Positions 25,165 through 33,578 of a stretch of 42,966 nucleotides of DNA are shown here, one piece after another. Made by a program: the position numbers and the translations under genes. Each line of letters begins with the position of its first letter. The first letter of the stretch is position 1. The stretch is from Porphyromonadaceae bacterium UBA7203 (lineage in GTDB: Bacteria; Bacteroidota; Bacteroidia; Bacteroidales; Muribaculaceae): NCBI GenBank assembly GCA_002490725.1, contig DKUN01000004.1, forward strand, positions 1 through 42,966, given 5' to 3'. The notes under the pieces were generated by a model. It was not told the origin of the DNA. It was given only the letters and a program-made list of their open reading frames with translations, and made no database searches.

Positions 25165-26031
25165 TCAGCAGCCCGGCGCCTTGGGGAGGTTCTGGGTCAT
25201 GGCCTGAATCATCTGGGCATAGATAGCGTTGAGCTGCTTCATATAGACGGCCATGCGCTCCGTTTCTTCGCAATACTGGCGCGAGGTGTCGGCCGAGCGT
25301 TCATACATGTCGCGTATATCCTTGATGCCGCTGTTCACGCGGTCAATGGAGTCGAGCTGCGAGCTGACGCTCTTGAGCTGGATTTCATAGATGGTGTTGA
25401 GGCCGGCCACGTTGCGGTTAAGCGAGGTCATTTCTTCGACATAGCCCTGCGACGACGCCGTGATTCGATCGGAATTCTCGGTAATGGCATTATAGCTTTC
25501 GAGCAGCACGGCGGTTACCTTGTTGAGCGCTTCGGTCGACTTGCGCAGCTCGCCCATCTGCTCCGACAGGGCGGCAATCTGGGCCACGTAATGCTCTGTT
25601 GCTTCCTTGGCCGATGCATTAAGGCTCAGGGGCTGGTCGGCAGCTATCACGGCGGCCGACGGAACCCCGGCCGCCACATGACCGCCATGGTCGGCGGCAG
25701 CCCCGCCGGCAATGACTACTCCCCCCATGGCACCGCCGCCAAGTTCCGGACGGTCGTCGGCATTGTGGGTATCGAGCACGGGGAAGACCTCCTCCCAGTG
25801 ATATTGCTTGGCAGGCCGGTCAAACGCCGTCAGTATGAACATGACTACTTCCGTGCCCATGCCTATGATGAGCAGGAGGTTGCCGCCGGGAAGATGGAGC
25901 AGCTTGAACAGCGCGCCCAATATAACCACAGCCGCACCGATTGAGTAGGCGAAATTAAAGAAACGCTGGCCGCTCTCGCCGCTGAGAAACCTCTCGACCG
26001 CATTTTTATATCGTTTGATTTTCTTTGTCAT
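25165..26031 (-). CDS. gldL: Type IX secretion system motor protein GldL/PorL
   Basis: This 288-residue inner-membrane protein has two membrane helices: FFNFAYSIGAAVVILGALF (about 24-42) and LLLIIGMGTEVVMFILTAF (about 52-70). Glu61, in GTEVVMF, is the counterpart of the conserved intramembrane Glu implicated in proton flow through the GldL/GldM motor. A long cytoplasmic region follows (about 130-285) rich in heptad-like helices, with ALNKVTAVLLESYNAITENS and QLDSIDRVNSGIKDIRDMY. It drives T9SS export and, in gliding species, motility. It lies between gldK (34-base gap) and gldM. Confidence 0.93.
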   Translation of the reverse strand: MTKKIKRYKNAVERFLSGESGQRFFNFAYSIGAAVVILGALFKLLHLPGGNLLLIIGMGTEVVMFILTAFDRPAKQYHWEEVFPVLDTHNADDRPELGGGAMGGVVIAGGAAADHGGHVAAGVPSAAVIAADQPLSLNASAKEATEHYVAQIAALSEQMGELRKSTEALNKVTAVLLESYNAITENSDRITASSQGYVEEMTSLNRNVAGLNTIYEIQLKSVSSQLDSIDRVNSGIKDIRDMYERSADTSRQYCEETERMAVYMKQLNAIYAQMIQAMTQNLPKAPGC

Positions 26032-26065
26032 CTCCTTATGTCTGATTAGTAATTAAAAACGAGGG

Positions 26066-27508
26066 TTAGCGCCTGCTTTTCTGACCGCGGGCCGTGCCAA
26101 TCTGGGTTCTGACACAGCGGAATCCGATGTATGAACGCTGCTCGTTCTGGTATTCCCACATGCGGATATCGGAGCGGATGTCGCTGACCACGTCTTTCCA
26201 CGAGCCGCCGCGCACGATTTTACGCTTCAGCTTGTAGGGGTCTTCCTTGGCGGCGTCATAGCGATACTGCGGGTTTATGTCTGCCTGAATCTTGCCGACG
26301 CTCTCGGTGTAAGCGGTCGAGGTCCATTCGCTGACGTTGCCGGCCATGTCATATAGGCCGAAGTCGTTGGCGTTATATGTCCCGACCTTCGAGGTAATCA
26401 GGTGGCCGTCGCGCATATAGTTGCCGTCGGCCGGCTTGAAGTTGGCATAGAAGCAGCCCTTGTCTTCCATAATCGGCAGGTCGCCCTCCCACGGGAAGGG
26501 GTTCTCGTCGCGTCCGGCGCGGGCGGCATACTCCCACTCGAGCTCGGTCGGCAGACGGTACGGCTCAACATAGATGCCCTCCTTGCCGAGCGAGCGGCGC
26601 AGGAATTCGGTGCGCCAGTTGGCAAAAGCGGTAGCCTGCTCCCAGCTGACCCCGACAACCGGATATTCGTTATAGAGGCCGTTGGAGAAGTAAAGTCGGG
26701 TGTAAGGTTCGTTATAAGCGTTGTCAAAGTCGTTGATCCACGCCGTCGTGTCGGGATAGACGTTGACAATATAGGTGTTGAGGAAATCGTAGTCGCCGGT
26801 CAGCGCACGGTTAATGGTCTGACGCACAATCACACCCTCGTCGTTGACATAGGCGGTATCCTTGCTTATCATCGGCGCCGCCGTCGGCACGGGCAGATCC
26901 GTGTTATATTCGCGACGCTCGGGGTCAAGACGGTTGCGGCGCTTGGCGGCCTCGGTGTGGTTATAGGTTTCGTAGCGATAGTTGAGTTGGGTGTGGTCAA
27001 GCTCCTTCACGCCGGTAATCGGATTTATGCGATACACGCTCTCGATAGCCCTCTGCTCGTCTTCATTGGGGTTTTTCCAGGGAATCGCCTTTGCCCAGTT
27101 GATAAAGGGGCCGATAGGATTGCCCTCCTTGTCTTCCTCGATGCGGAAGTCCTCGTTGCCGCCATAGGCGGGATCGGCAAGGCGTTCGCGGATAATCGAG
27201 TCACGAACCCAGTGAACGAACTGCTTGTATTTCGCATTGGTGATTTCGGTCTCGTCCATCCAGAACGACTCGACTGATATGGGGCGCGAGTCGGCCTTGA
27301 TGCCGCGCAGCGAATCGGGCTTGCTGACGCCGCTGAGTATCGAGCCGCGCTCTACCAGCACCATGCCATAGGGCGTGGGTTCGCTCCAGGCGCCGCTGCT
27401 GACTCCGGTAACTTCGCCGCCCGAGCTCCCCGACACCGAGCCGGCACATGAGCTTAACCCCACTGCGACGAGCGCGGCGGCGAGAATCATTGAGTTCAAC
27501 TTTTTCAT
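26066..27508 (-). CDS. gldK: Type IX secretion system lipoprotein GldK/PorK
   Basis: A 480-residue lipoprotein with lipidation at about Cys21 (AAALVAVGLSSC). The rest has the formylglycine-generating-enzyme/SUMF1 fold, which the family uses structurally. Segments in order: GMVLVERGSILSGVS, SFWMDETEITNAKYKQFVHW, PVVGVSWEQATAFANW, YRLPTELEWEYAARAG, YDMAGNVSEWTSTAY, KIVRGGSWKDV and YIGFRCVRT. GldK joins GldN in the ring under the outer membrane. It is preceded by porP (26 bases) and followed by gldL. The enzyme-like residues should not be read as sulfatase maturation. Confidence 0.93.
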   Translation of the reverse strand: MKKLNSMILAAALVAVGLSSCAGSVSGSSGGEVTGVSSGAWSEPTPYGMVLVERGSILSGVSKPDSLRGIKADSRPISVESFWMDETEITNAKYKQFVHWVRDSIIRERLADPAYGGNEDFRIEEDKEGNPIGPFINWAKAIPWKNPNEDEQRAIESVYRINPITGVKELDHTQLNYRYETYNHTEAAKRRNRLDPERREYNTDLPVPTAAPMISKDTAYVNDEGVIVRQTINRALTGDYDFLNTYIVNVYPDTTAWINDFDNAYNEPYTRLYFSNGLYNEYPVVGVSWEQATAFANWRTEFLRRSLGKEGIYVEPYRLPTELEWEYAARAGRDENPFPWEGDLPIMEDKGCFYANFKPADGNYMRDGHLITSKVGTYNANDFGLYDMAGNVSEWTSTAYTESVGKIQADINPQYRYDAAKEDPYKLKRKIVRGGSWKDVVSDIRSDIRMWEYQNEQRSYIGFRCVRTQIGTARGQKSRR

Positions 27509-27534
27509 CTGTTTATTCTTGATAACTTTTTTAT

Positions 27535-28533
27535 TTACATTACACGGATGCTCTTGTGCCTGTTACGGTTCTTTTCGCCGAAGTTGAGCTTAAGGCTATA
27601 GCCGAGCCATACTTCATGACTGCCGGAACTGGCGCGCATAATCGCCGAAGTGGCGTAGTCATAGCTATAGCCGAGGGTTATGCCCTTGAACTCACCCTCG
27701 AGCATGACTGAAACCGCATCGGCCGTGCGATAGCCTATACCGGCGGTCAGAAACTTTTTCCATCTGACGCGGGCCGAGATGTCGGCTTGCACGGTGAGCA
27801 GGTCAGAGCGGACCATAACAGAGGGCAACACTTCAAATAACGTGTTTTTTATCGGAATATTGCTCGACGCTATAAAATAGAGGTTGCGCCGGAACTGAAA
27901 TTCAAAATACTGCTCGTCGGAACTGCCGCTCCCCTGGCTGCCCTCGCGCTGCATTTTGATTGTGGGCGACATGATGTGGGAGCAGGCCAGGCCCACGTTA
28001 AACCACTTGTGGGTATAGCCGAGGCCGACGGCCATGTCGAAGTGATTGCCTTCGACGTCAAATCCGGGAATCGCCTCGTCGTTGGAGTCGTGATAGTCGT
28101 CATCGTCGGGGATATCGACCTCCGAGCCCTTGAAGGCCTGGGTCAGATAACCGAACTGCACGCCTACGGTCAGGTAGCCCTTGCCGATTTTCTGCCGGGC
28201 CGAGAGCTGGCCGTTGATGCTGAACGTATTGTAAAGGCCTATCGACTCCTGAAACATCGTAACGCCGCCGCCCCAGCGTCGACCGAGAAGAGCAAACGGC
28301 ACGTCGGCCGCAGCCATGAAGTCGCGGGGGGCGCCACTGATGCCAAGCCACTGCAAACGGCTGCCGGCACGCAGGCGCAACAGGTCGGTCGACCCCGCAG
28401 CCGCAGGGTTGATATAGCTCGGCGCCTGGAAATACTGCGTCAGGTTCGGGTCGGTCTGAGCCGCGCCGGACGCCGCACAGAACCCCACCAAAGCCGTGGC
28501 TATACATTTTATATATTTAAGGAGTCTATTCAA
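27535..28533 (-). CDS. porP: PorP/SprF-family type IX secretion outer-membrane protein
   Basis: A 332-residue outer-membrane beta-barrel protein with a signal peptide (ALVGFCAASGAAQ). The family opening QTDPNLTQYFQAPSYINPAA directly follows it. Many alternating strands come next, including VGVQFGYLTQAFKGS, NHFDMAVGLGYTHKWFNVG and GITLGYSYDYATSAI, and the C-terminus is basic. PorP is needed for stable T9SS assembly, and SprF homologues help adhesin attachment. The only plausible start is a TTG at 28533, inside the last codons of the upstream porT-like gene (8-base overlap), which implies translational coupling. Confidence 0.88.
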   Translation of the reverse strand: MNRLLKYIKCIATALVGFCAASGAAQTDPNLTQYFQAPSYINPAAAGSTDLLRLRAGSRLQWLGISGAPRDFMAAADVPFALLGRRWGGGVTMFQESIGLYNTFSINGQLSARQKIGKGYLTVGVQFGYLTQAFKGSEVDIPDDDDYHDSNDEAIPGFDVEGNHFDMAVGLGYTHKWFNVGLACSHIMSPTIKMQREGSQGSGSSDEQYFEFQFRRNLYFIASSNIPIKNTLFEVLPSVMVRSDLLTVQADISARVRWKKFLTAGIGYRTADAVSVMLEGEFKGITLGYSYDYATSAIMRASSGSHEVWLGYSLKLNFGEKNRNRHKSIRVM

Positions 28534-29242
28534 AGTAGAAGGTCAATACGAACATGCGCGATACAGCGCGGTCAATCGAGTTGGTGAAGCACATGGCGGC
28601 CGGATTATCGTCAAGGTCGGGGCGCTTATGGCTGAGCACGTCGGCCAGACCGAAACAGAACTTCACCTCGGGGATAAATTTGAAATACGGGAAATATGTG
28701 TCAAGACCGAAGCCTACGGTCAGGAACGTGTCGAACTTTTTCAGATGTATCAGCTCCGAGGTGCGGCGCTTGCCGACGTCGAATGTCGGCATGACGCCGG
28801 CCGTCAGGTAAGGGCGCACGTTGCGGTAGCGCAACGCCGAAAACTTCAGGTCGACCGGCAAAACGAGCAGCGTCGACTTGATGTTCTGGCGCTCGAAAGT
28901 GCCGCCGACCGCATCGTGGAAAGCCACGACCTTGTTGCCGAACCATATGCCGGGCGACAGGCGCACGTTGAAATGGGTCGAGAGCCTGAAGTCTATCAGG
29001 CCGTTGACACAGAAGCCGGGGCTGAACCCGGGCTGCTCGACAAACCATTGCCGCCCGTCGTCGGCCATGACTCCGTTGTTGGTGAATTGCAGATCCTGAA
29101 CGTGAACACCGACGCTGAAGCCCAGATGCCACGCTTTCAGGTCGGCATAGGGGCGATTGAGCAGCTTGTCGTTAAGCTGCTTGGCGCCGGCACCGACCGC
29201 GATCATGACGAGCATCAGAAATATGGCAATGCGATTTCTCAC
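28526..29242 (-). CDS. porT: PorT-family outer-membrane beta-barrel protein
   Basis: About 238 residues from a GTG at 29242 (a TTG at 29257 in the same frame is the alternative). A hydrophobic signal segment (IFLMLVMIAVGAGA) is followed by FSVGVHVQDLQFTNNG, IDFRLSTHFNVRLSPGIWFG, TLLVLPVDLKFSALRYRNVR and a last strand SRMFVLTFYFE ending in an aromatic pattern typical of barrels. This resembles PorT, an outer-membrane component needed for T9SS secretion in Porphyromonas. It is the first gene of the T9SS cluster and overlaps porP. Other outer-membrane barrel families cannot be fully excluded. Confidence 0.65.
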   Translation of the reverse strand: MRNRIAIFLMLVMIAVGAGAKQLNDKLLNRPYADLKAWHLGFSVGVHVQDLQFTNNGVMADDGRQWFVEQPGFSPGFCVNGLIDFRLSTHFNVRLSPGIWFGNKVVAFHDAVGGTFERQNIKSTLLVLPVDLKFSALRYRNVRPYLTAGVMPTFDVGKRRTSELIHLKKFDTFLTVGFGLDTYFPYFKFIPEVKFCFGLADVLSHKRPDLDDNPAAMCFTNSIDRAVSRMFVLTFYFE

Positions 29243-29425
29243 GCTCAATAAACGCAACCGAGACCCTAAATATTGTGTATTTTGAGGCAGTTTTGATGCT
29301 GAAATTACATCGAAGTTAAAAGTAAGTTACAATAGTGTTACACCCACAACCATCCTGCAACAACCTTTGTTTACCAGTCAAACAAACGATAAAACGATTC
29401 AAAAACTCTAAAACAGCATACGACA

Positions 29426-29728
29426 ATGATTACCATCGACACCATCAACAATATCTACAACAAGTACAACACACTGAACGCTGACGCCGACGTCTGCACC
29501 GAGCGCAACCTTCACCGGCTGATGATGTTCGCATTCGACAGCGACCACATGGACTTCGACGGCGACCGTCTCACCTTCACCCGTGGCGCAGGCCCCCTGA
29601 AGTCAATCGAGATAGAGCGCATTGCCGGAGCTGAAGACCTGGGCAGCCACATGGCCATCGTAATGCCCGCATCAGTCATCTTCGTCGACAAGAAAACCGG
29701 CGAAGTGAAAGTCTTCCTCGCCGAATAA
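29426..29728 (+). CDS. Protein of unknown function (100 residues)
   Basis: A soluble 100-residue protein without signal peptide. A helical start (MITIDTINNIYNKYNTLNAD) is followed by beta-type stretches MDFDGDRLTFTRGAGPLKSI and MAIVMPASVIFVDKKTGEVK. It looks like a single small alpha/beta domain with an intact, protein-like composition. I have an impression of similar conserved hypothetical proteins in Bacteroides but cannot confirm it. It stands alone: the divergent T9SS cluster is upstream and a strong terminator is downstream. Function unknown. Confidence 0.7.
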   Translation: MITIDTINNIYNKYNTLNADADVCTERNLHRLMMFAFDSDHMDFDGDRLTFTRGAGPLKSIEIERIAGAEDLGSHMAIVMPASVIFVDKKTGEVKVFLAE

Positions 29729-29794
29729 TAAACCGCCTGACCCCACATCATTTCACACAACCACAAACAGTTAACAGACATCATAGTAGTAGAG

Positions 29795-29836
29795 AGACCC
29801 CGCCCGAGCGTGAGCTTAGGCGGGTCTGATTTTTTT
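29795..29836 (+). terminator. Intrinsic terminator after the 100-residue protein gene
   Basis: AGACCCCGCC (29795-29804) pairs with GGCGGGTCT (29819-29827) with one bulged C, followed within two bases by seven T (29830-29836). It is 67 bases after the stop codon. Confidence 0.8.
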
Positions 29837-29875
29837 GCGCTACGGTAATCAGGGGGGAGAGGACGGAACGGGCGG

Positions 29876-31000
29876 CTATTCGTCGGCGACGGGCTTTTCA
29901 ACTGCCTCCTCGAACTGCTCGCGCTCAAAGCGCGAAATGACATAATGGTCATAGTAGCTGAGCAGCAATGTCGTCATCGGCAGGGCAATAATCATGCCGA
30001 GCAGGCCGAGCAGCGAGCCCCAGATGGAGAGCGAGAGCAGGATTATGGCGGGGTTGAGCCCCATGGCCTTGCCCATGATTTTCGGCGTCAGGAAGAGGTC
30101 CTGAATGCACTGCACTATGCCGTAGACCGCCATCGCCTCGAGAAAAATCACCCAAAAACCGTCGGCCGACTGGGCGCTGTAGATGAGGCAGAGCATCGCG
30201 GTCACGGGAATGGATACGAGCTGAAGATATGGCACCATGTTGAGCAGGCCGATGAAGAGGCCGAGAATGATAGCCAGCGGCAGGCCCATGATGAGGAAGC
30301 CGATGCTGAACAGAATGCCCACGCAGAATGCAACCAGAGCCTGGCCGCGGAAGTAATGATTCATTGACCGCTGAAGGTCGCGGCCCAGAGCGAACGCCGG
30401 TTCGCGGAGACCCGGGGGCACCATGGCGCGGAAGCCGGCGCTGAGCCTGTCGTAGTCAAGCATGATGAAGATTACATAGAGTACTACCAACAGCCAGTTG
30501 AAAATGCTGATTATAAAGCTAATGCCGCTATTGAGCACACTGACCACTCCGGAACCGATGCTGACCCAGTCTGCTCCCGAGAGCATTGACGACAAGTGAA
30601 CAAAGTCGATATTCTCCTTAAGAAAGCGGTGAACACTCTGCGGAATGAACGGCACTGACTGGTCGGAGTTGGCGTAGGATGATACGAGCCCCGAAACCTG
30701 GTGCATCTCCTGAATTATTGACGGCAGGAAGAACCAGAGCAACACACTCAAGGCAAAAAGCACACCGAAAAAAGTAACGAACACGGCAATCACCCTGCCC
30801 TTGAGGTTAAGCAGCTTGCGGTTAAACTGCACCAGCGGCTCAAGCAGATAGGCTATGATAACGGCGACACCGAAAGGCAGAAGCACATCACGCAAAATGT
30901 AAATCAGCCAGATTACCACACCGAAAGCCAACGCTCCGAGAAGCATTCTGACCACTCGGTCGAATGTATACGGGCGACGCCCGAAAGCTTTTTCTTTCAT
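29876..31000 (-). CDS. AI-2E/PerM-family membrane protein
   Basis: A 374-residue inner-membrane protein of the AI-2E transporter (PerM/YdiK) superfamily. It has two or three N-terminal helices (about 15-75, with LLPFGVAVIIAYLLEPLVQF), a soluble loop (about 95-150), and a C-terminal helical bundle (about 155-350) with the family segment LMGLPLAIILGLFIGLLNMV and later PAIILLSLSIWGSLLGLLGM. Members have been linked to autoinducer-2 export or proton-coupled ion flux, but the substrate here is not known. It is followed on the minus strand only by the terminator region, and its promoter side faces the MFS gene. Confidence 0.85.
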   Translation of the reverse strand: MKEKAFGRRPYTFDRVVRMLLGALAFGVVIWLIYILRDVLLPFGVAVIIAYLLEPLVQFNRKLLNLKGRVIAVFVTFFGVLFALSVLLWFFLPSIIQEMHQVSGLVSSYANSDQSVPFIPQSVHRFLKENIDFVHLSSMLSGADWVSIGSGVVSVLNSGISFIISIFNWLLVVLYVIFIMLDYDRLSAGFRAMVPPGLREPAFALGRDLQRSMNHYFRGQALVAFCVGILFSIGFLIMGLPLAIILGLFIGLLNMVPYLQLVSIPVTAMLCLIYSAQSADGFWVIFLEAMAVYGIVQCIQDLFLTPKIMGKAMGLNPAIILLSLSIWGSLLGLLGMIIALPMTTLLLSYYDHYVISRFEREQFEEAVEKPVADE

Positions 31001-31022
31001 AGCTATAGTCGAAGTTATTGCG

Positions 31023-31030
31023 CAAAATTA
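31023..31030 (-). promoter_or_regulatory. Possible -7 element for the AI-2E family gene
   Basis: TAATTTTG on the minus strand matches TAnnTTTG and lies 22 bases before the start at 31000. No TTTG -33 partner is seen. Confidence 0.4.
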
Positions 31031-31051
31031 CAAAAAATCCTTAGAAATGTG

Positions 31052-31059
31052 TAACTTTG
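31052..31059 (+). promoter_or_regulatory. -7 element for the MFS-hydrolase-Mur ligase operon
   Basis: TAACTTTG is a perfect Bacteroidetes -7 box, 32 bases before the ATG at 31092. The -33 element is not obvious. It lies back to back with the -7 box of the AI-2E family gene. Confidence 0.5.
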
Positions 31060-31091
31060 CAGACAATTTCAAACCAATTTAATCACTTAAA

Positions 31092-32792
31092 ATGTCAATC
31101 AAAACAACAACCGGCATTCTCAGCGACCAGGTATGGGCTCGCTGGACTGCCCTGCTGCTTCTGGCGCTCGGCATGTTTTGCGCCTACATTTTCATGGACG
31201 TCATGTCGCCCATCAAGTCACTCGTTCAAAGCGACCTGGGCTGGGACAACACCGCATTCGGCACCATGCAGGGTTCCGAAACGTTCCTGAACGTCTTCAT
31301 ATTCTTTCTGATATTCGCCGGCATCATTCTCGACAAGATGGGCGTGCGCTTCACGGCGCTGCTTTCGGGCGTAGTGATGGTAATCGGCGCTTCAATCAAC
31401 TGGTATGCCGTCACCGACATGTTTGCCGGCTCGGCGCTCGAACAGTGGTTTACCGACCACCTCAACTACATTCCCGGCTTCGATGAGCTGGGCGTATCGC
31501 CCTTCTACGAAGGCATGCCCGCCTCGGCCAAGTTCTCGGCCATCGGCTTCATGATTTTCGGCTGTGGCGTAGAAATGGCCGGCATCATGGTTTCGCGCGG
31601 CATTGTCAAATGGTTCAAAGGCCGCGAAATGGCTCTGGCCATGGGCTCTGAAATGGCCCTGGCGCGACTGGGCGTGGCCACCTGCATGATTTTCTCGCCG
31701 CTCTTTGCCGACATTACCGGCACGCCCAAGGTGAGCAGTGCCGTAGCCTTCGGCGTGGTCATGCTGATGATTGCCCTGATAATGTTTATCGTCTACTTCT
31801 TCATGGACGCCAAACTCGACAGCCAGACCCACGCCGCCGAAGAGAAAGACGACCCCTTCCGCATTTCCGACCTCGGCCAGATTCTGCGTTCGGGCGGCTT
31901 CTGGCTCGTAGCTCTGCTCTGCGTGCTCTACTACTCGGCAATTTTCCCCTTCCAGAAATATGCGGTCAACATGCTCCAGTGCAACCTGACCTTCACCGGT
32001 ATTGAAGGCGCCTTCTGGGGCAGCCGCGAGCAGACCGTGCTGCAATACGTAGTCATGCTTGTCTGTGCCGCCACGGCCTTTGTCAGCAACTTCTCCAAAA
32101 AGAAGTCAATGAAGACCCTGATGCTCATCTGCTCCGTAAGCGCCCTGGCAATCTACTGCTGGATGGGCTATATGTGCCAGTCGGCCGCAGCGATTTTCGC
32201 CGTATTCCCGCTGCTCGCTGTCGGCATCACCCCGATTCTCGGCAAATACGTCGACAACAAGGGCAAGGCAGCCACGATGCTCGTGTTCGGCTCGCTGCTG
32301 CTCATTGCCTGCCACCTCACGTTCGCCTTTGTTCTGCCCGCCGTCAAGGGCAGCCCGGTCGGCGGCGTCATCGTGGCCTACCTGACCATTCTCGTGCTCG
32401 GCGCCTCGTTCTCGCTGGTGCCCGCATCGCTCTGGCCGAGTGTGCCCAAACTGGTCGACGCCAAAATCATCGGCTCGGCCTACGCTCTGATTTTCTGGAT
32501 TCAGAACATCGGCTTGTGGCTCTTCCCCCTGCTCATCGGCAAGGTGCTCGACGCCACCAACCCTGAAATCGTGCGCGCCGTAGCCGAAGGAACCATGACC
32601 GAAGAGGTCGCATCGGTGAGCTACGACTACACCTGGGCCCTGGTAATGCTCGCATGCCTCGGCGTGGCAGCACTGCTCATCGGTCTGTGGCTCAAGGTAA
32701 TTGACCGCAAGCACCACCTCGGACTCGAAGAACCCAACATCAAGCCGTCGGCCGCAACCGCCGAAGCTGAAATCGAAAGCGCCGAAGCGTGA
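31092..32792 (+). CDS. Major facilitator superfamily transporter
   Basis: A 566-residue inner-membrane protein with about 12 helices, starting with WTALLLLALGMFCAYIFMDV. The MFS motif A region is IIDKMG-like (FAGIILDKMGVRFTALLSG, after helix 2). A soluble insert between the third and fourth helices (about 112-145, FTDHLNYIPGFDELG) and a C-terminal tail rich in Ala and Glu add length. The transported compound is unknown. Its stop overlaps the GTG of the hydrolase gene, and a membrane-anchored MurF-like ligase follows, so a cell-wall-related substrate is conceivable but not shown. Confidence 0.88.
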   Translation: MSIKTTTGILSDQVWARWTALLLLALGMFCAYIFMDVMSPIKSLVQSDLGWDNTAFGTMQGSETFLNVFIFFLIFAGIILDKMGVRFTALLSGVVMVIGASINWYAVTDMFAGSALEQWFTDHLNYIPGFDELGVSPFYEGMPASAKFSAIGFMIFGCGVEMAGIMVSRGIVKWFKGREMALAMGSEMALARLGVATCMIFSPLFADITGTPKVSSAVAFGVVMLMIALIMFIVYFFMDAKLDSQTHAAEEKDDPFRISDLGQILRSGGFWLVALLCVLYYSAIFPFQKYAVNMLQCNLTFTGIEGAFWGSREQTVLQYVVMLVCAATAFVSNFSKKKSMKTLMLICSVSALAIYCWMGYMCQSAAAIFAVFPLLAVGITPILGKYVDNKGKAATMLVFGSLLLIACHLTFAFVLPAVKGSPVGGVIVAYLTILVLGASFSLVPASLWPSVPKLVDAKIIGSAYALIFWIQNIGLWLFPLLIGKVLDATNPEIVRAVAEGTMTEEVASVSYDYTWALVMLACLGVAALLIGLWLKVIDRKHHLGLEEPNIKPSAATAEAEIESAEA

Positions 32793-33559
32793 ACAAAAGC
32801 GAAAAAATCAACGGCGTCACGTTCGCCTACTCGGTCGAACCGGGCAAGGGCGCTCCCGTCGTGCTGATGCACGGCTGGGGGTGCTCGCGCCGGACGCTCG
32901 CGTCAATCGAGGCCACGGTGCGCGCCCTGGGACGCCCGGTTGTCAACGTTGACTTTCCCGGATTCGGCGACTCGACCGAGCCTCCCGAGGTCTGGGGATT
33001 AGAACAATACACCGCCGCCTTCGAGGAGCTGATGCGCCGCGAGCGTATAGGCGCCGACGCCGTTCTGCTGGGCCACTCGTTCGGCGGACGCGTGGCTATT
33101 CTCTACGCCTCGCGCAATGCCGTCGGCAAGGTGGTGCTGGTCGACGCCGCCGGTGTGAAGCCGCGACGCTCGCCGGCCTACTATCTGAAGGTCTACACCT
33201 TCAAGGCTCAAAAACACCTTTTGCGCCTCATTCTCGGACGCCGGCGCGCCGAGGCACGCCTTGACCGCCTGCGTGCCAAGGCAGGCTCGAGCGACTATGC
33301 CGGCGCATCGCCGCGCATGAGGGCCATACTCAGCCGGGTGGTCAACGAAGACCTCTGCGGCGTGATGCCGGCCATCAAAGCCCCGGTGCTGCTCGTGTGG
33401 GGCGAAGCCGACACTGCCACACCGCTCGCCGACGCAAAGAAAATGGAGAGCCTCATTCCCGGCTCCGGACTGGTCAGCTTTCCGGGCGCCGGCCATTACA
33501 GTTTCCTGGAACGTCCGGCTCAGTTCGCCGCCGTGCTAACATCGTTTTTAAATTCCTGA
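32789..33559 (+). CDS. Alpha/beta-fold hydrolase
   Basis: A 256-residue serine hydrolase of the alpha/beta fold. Oxyanion segment VVLMHGWGCS (about 24-33), nucleophile elbow LLGHSFGG with Ser97, the acid region VWGEADTATP (Asp at about 207) and the catalytic His in GAGHYSFLERP (about 234-244) are all in place. The cap is helical and Arg/Lys rich. The start is a GTG at 32789 that overlaps the upstream TGA (GTGA), because no ATG lies near the family start. No signal peptide is seen, so it is cytoplasmic. The substrate is unknown. It is 19 bases before the Mur ligase gene. Confidence 0.88.
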   Translation: MNKSEKINGVTFAYSVEPGKGAPVVLMHGWGCSRRTLASIEATVRALGRPVVNVDFPGFGDSTEPPEVWGLEQYTAAFEELMRRERIGADAVLLGHSFGGRVAILYASRNAVGKVVLVDAAGVKPRRSPAYYLKVYTFKAQKHLLRLILGRRRAEARLDRLRAKAGSSDYAGASPRMRAILSRVVNEDLCGVMPAIKAPVLLVWGEADTATPLADAKKMESLIPGSGLVSFPGAGHYSFLERPAQFAAVLTSFLNS

Positions 33560-33578
33560 GACAGATTCCCCCACCCCT

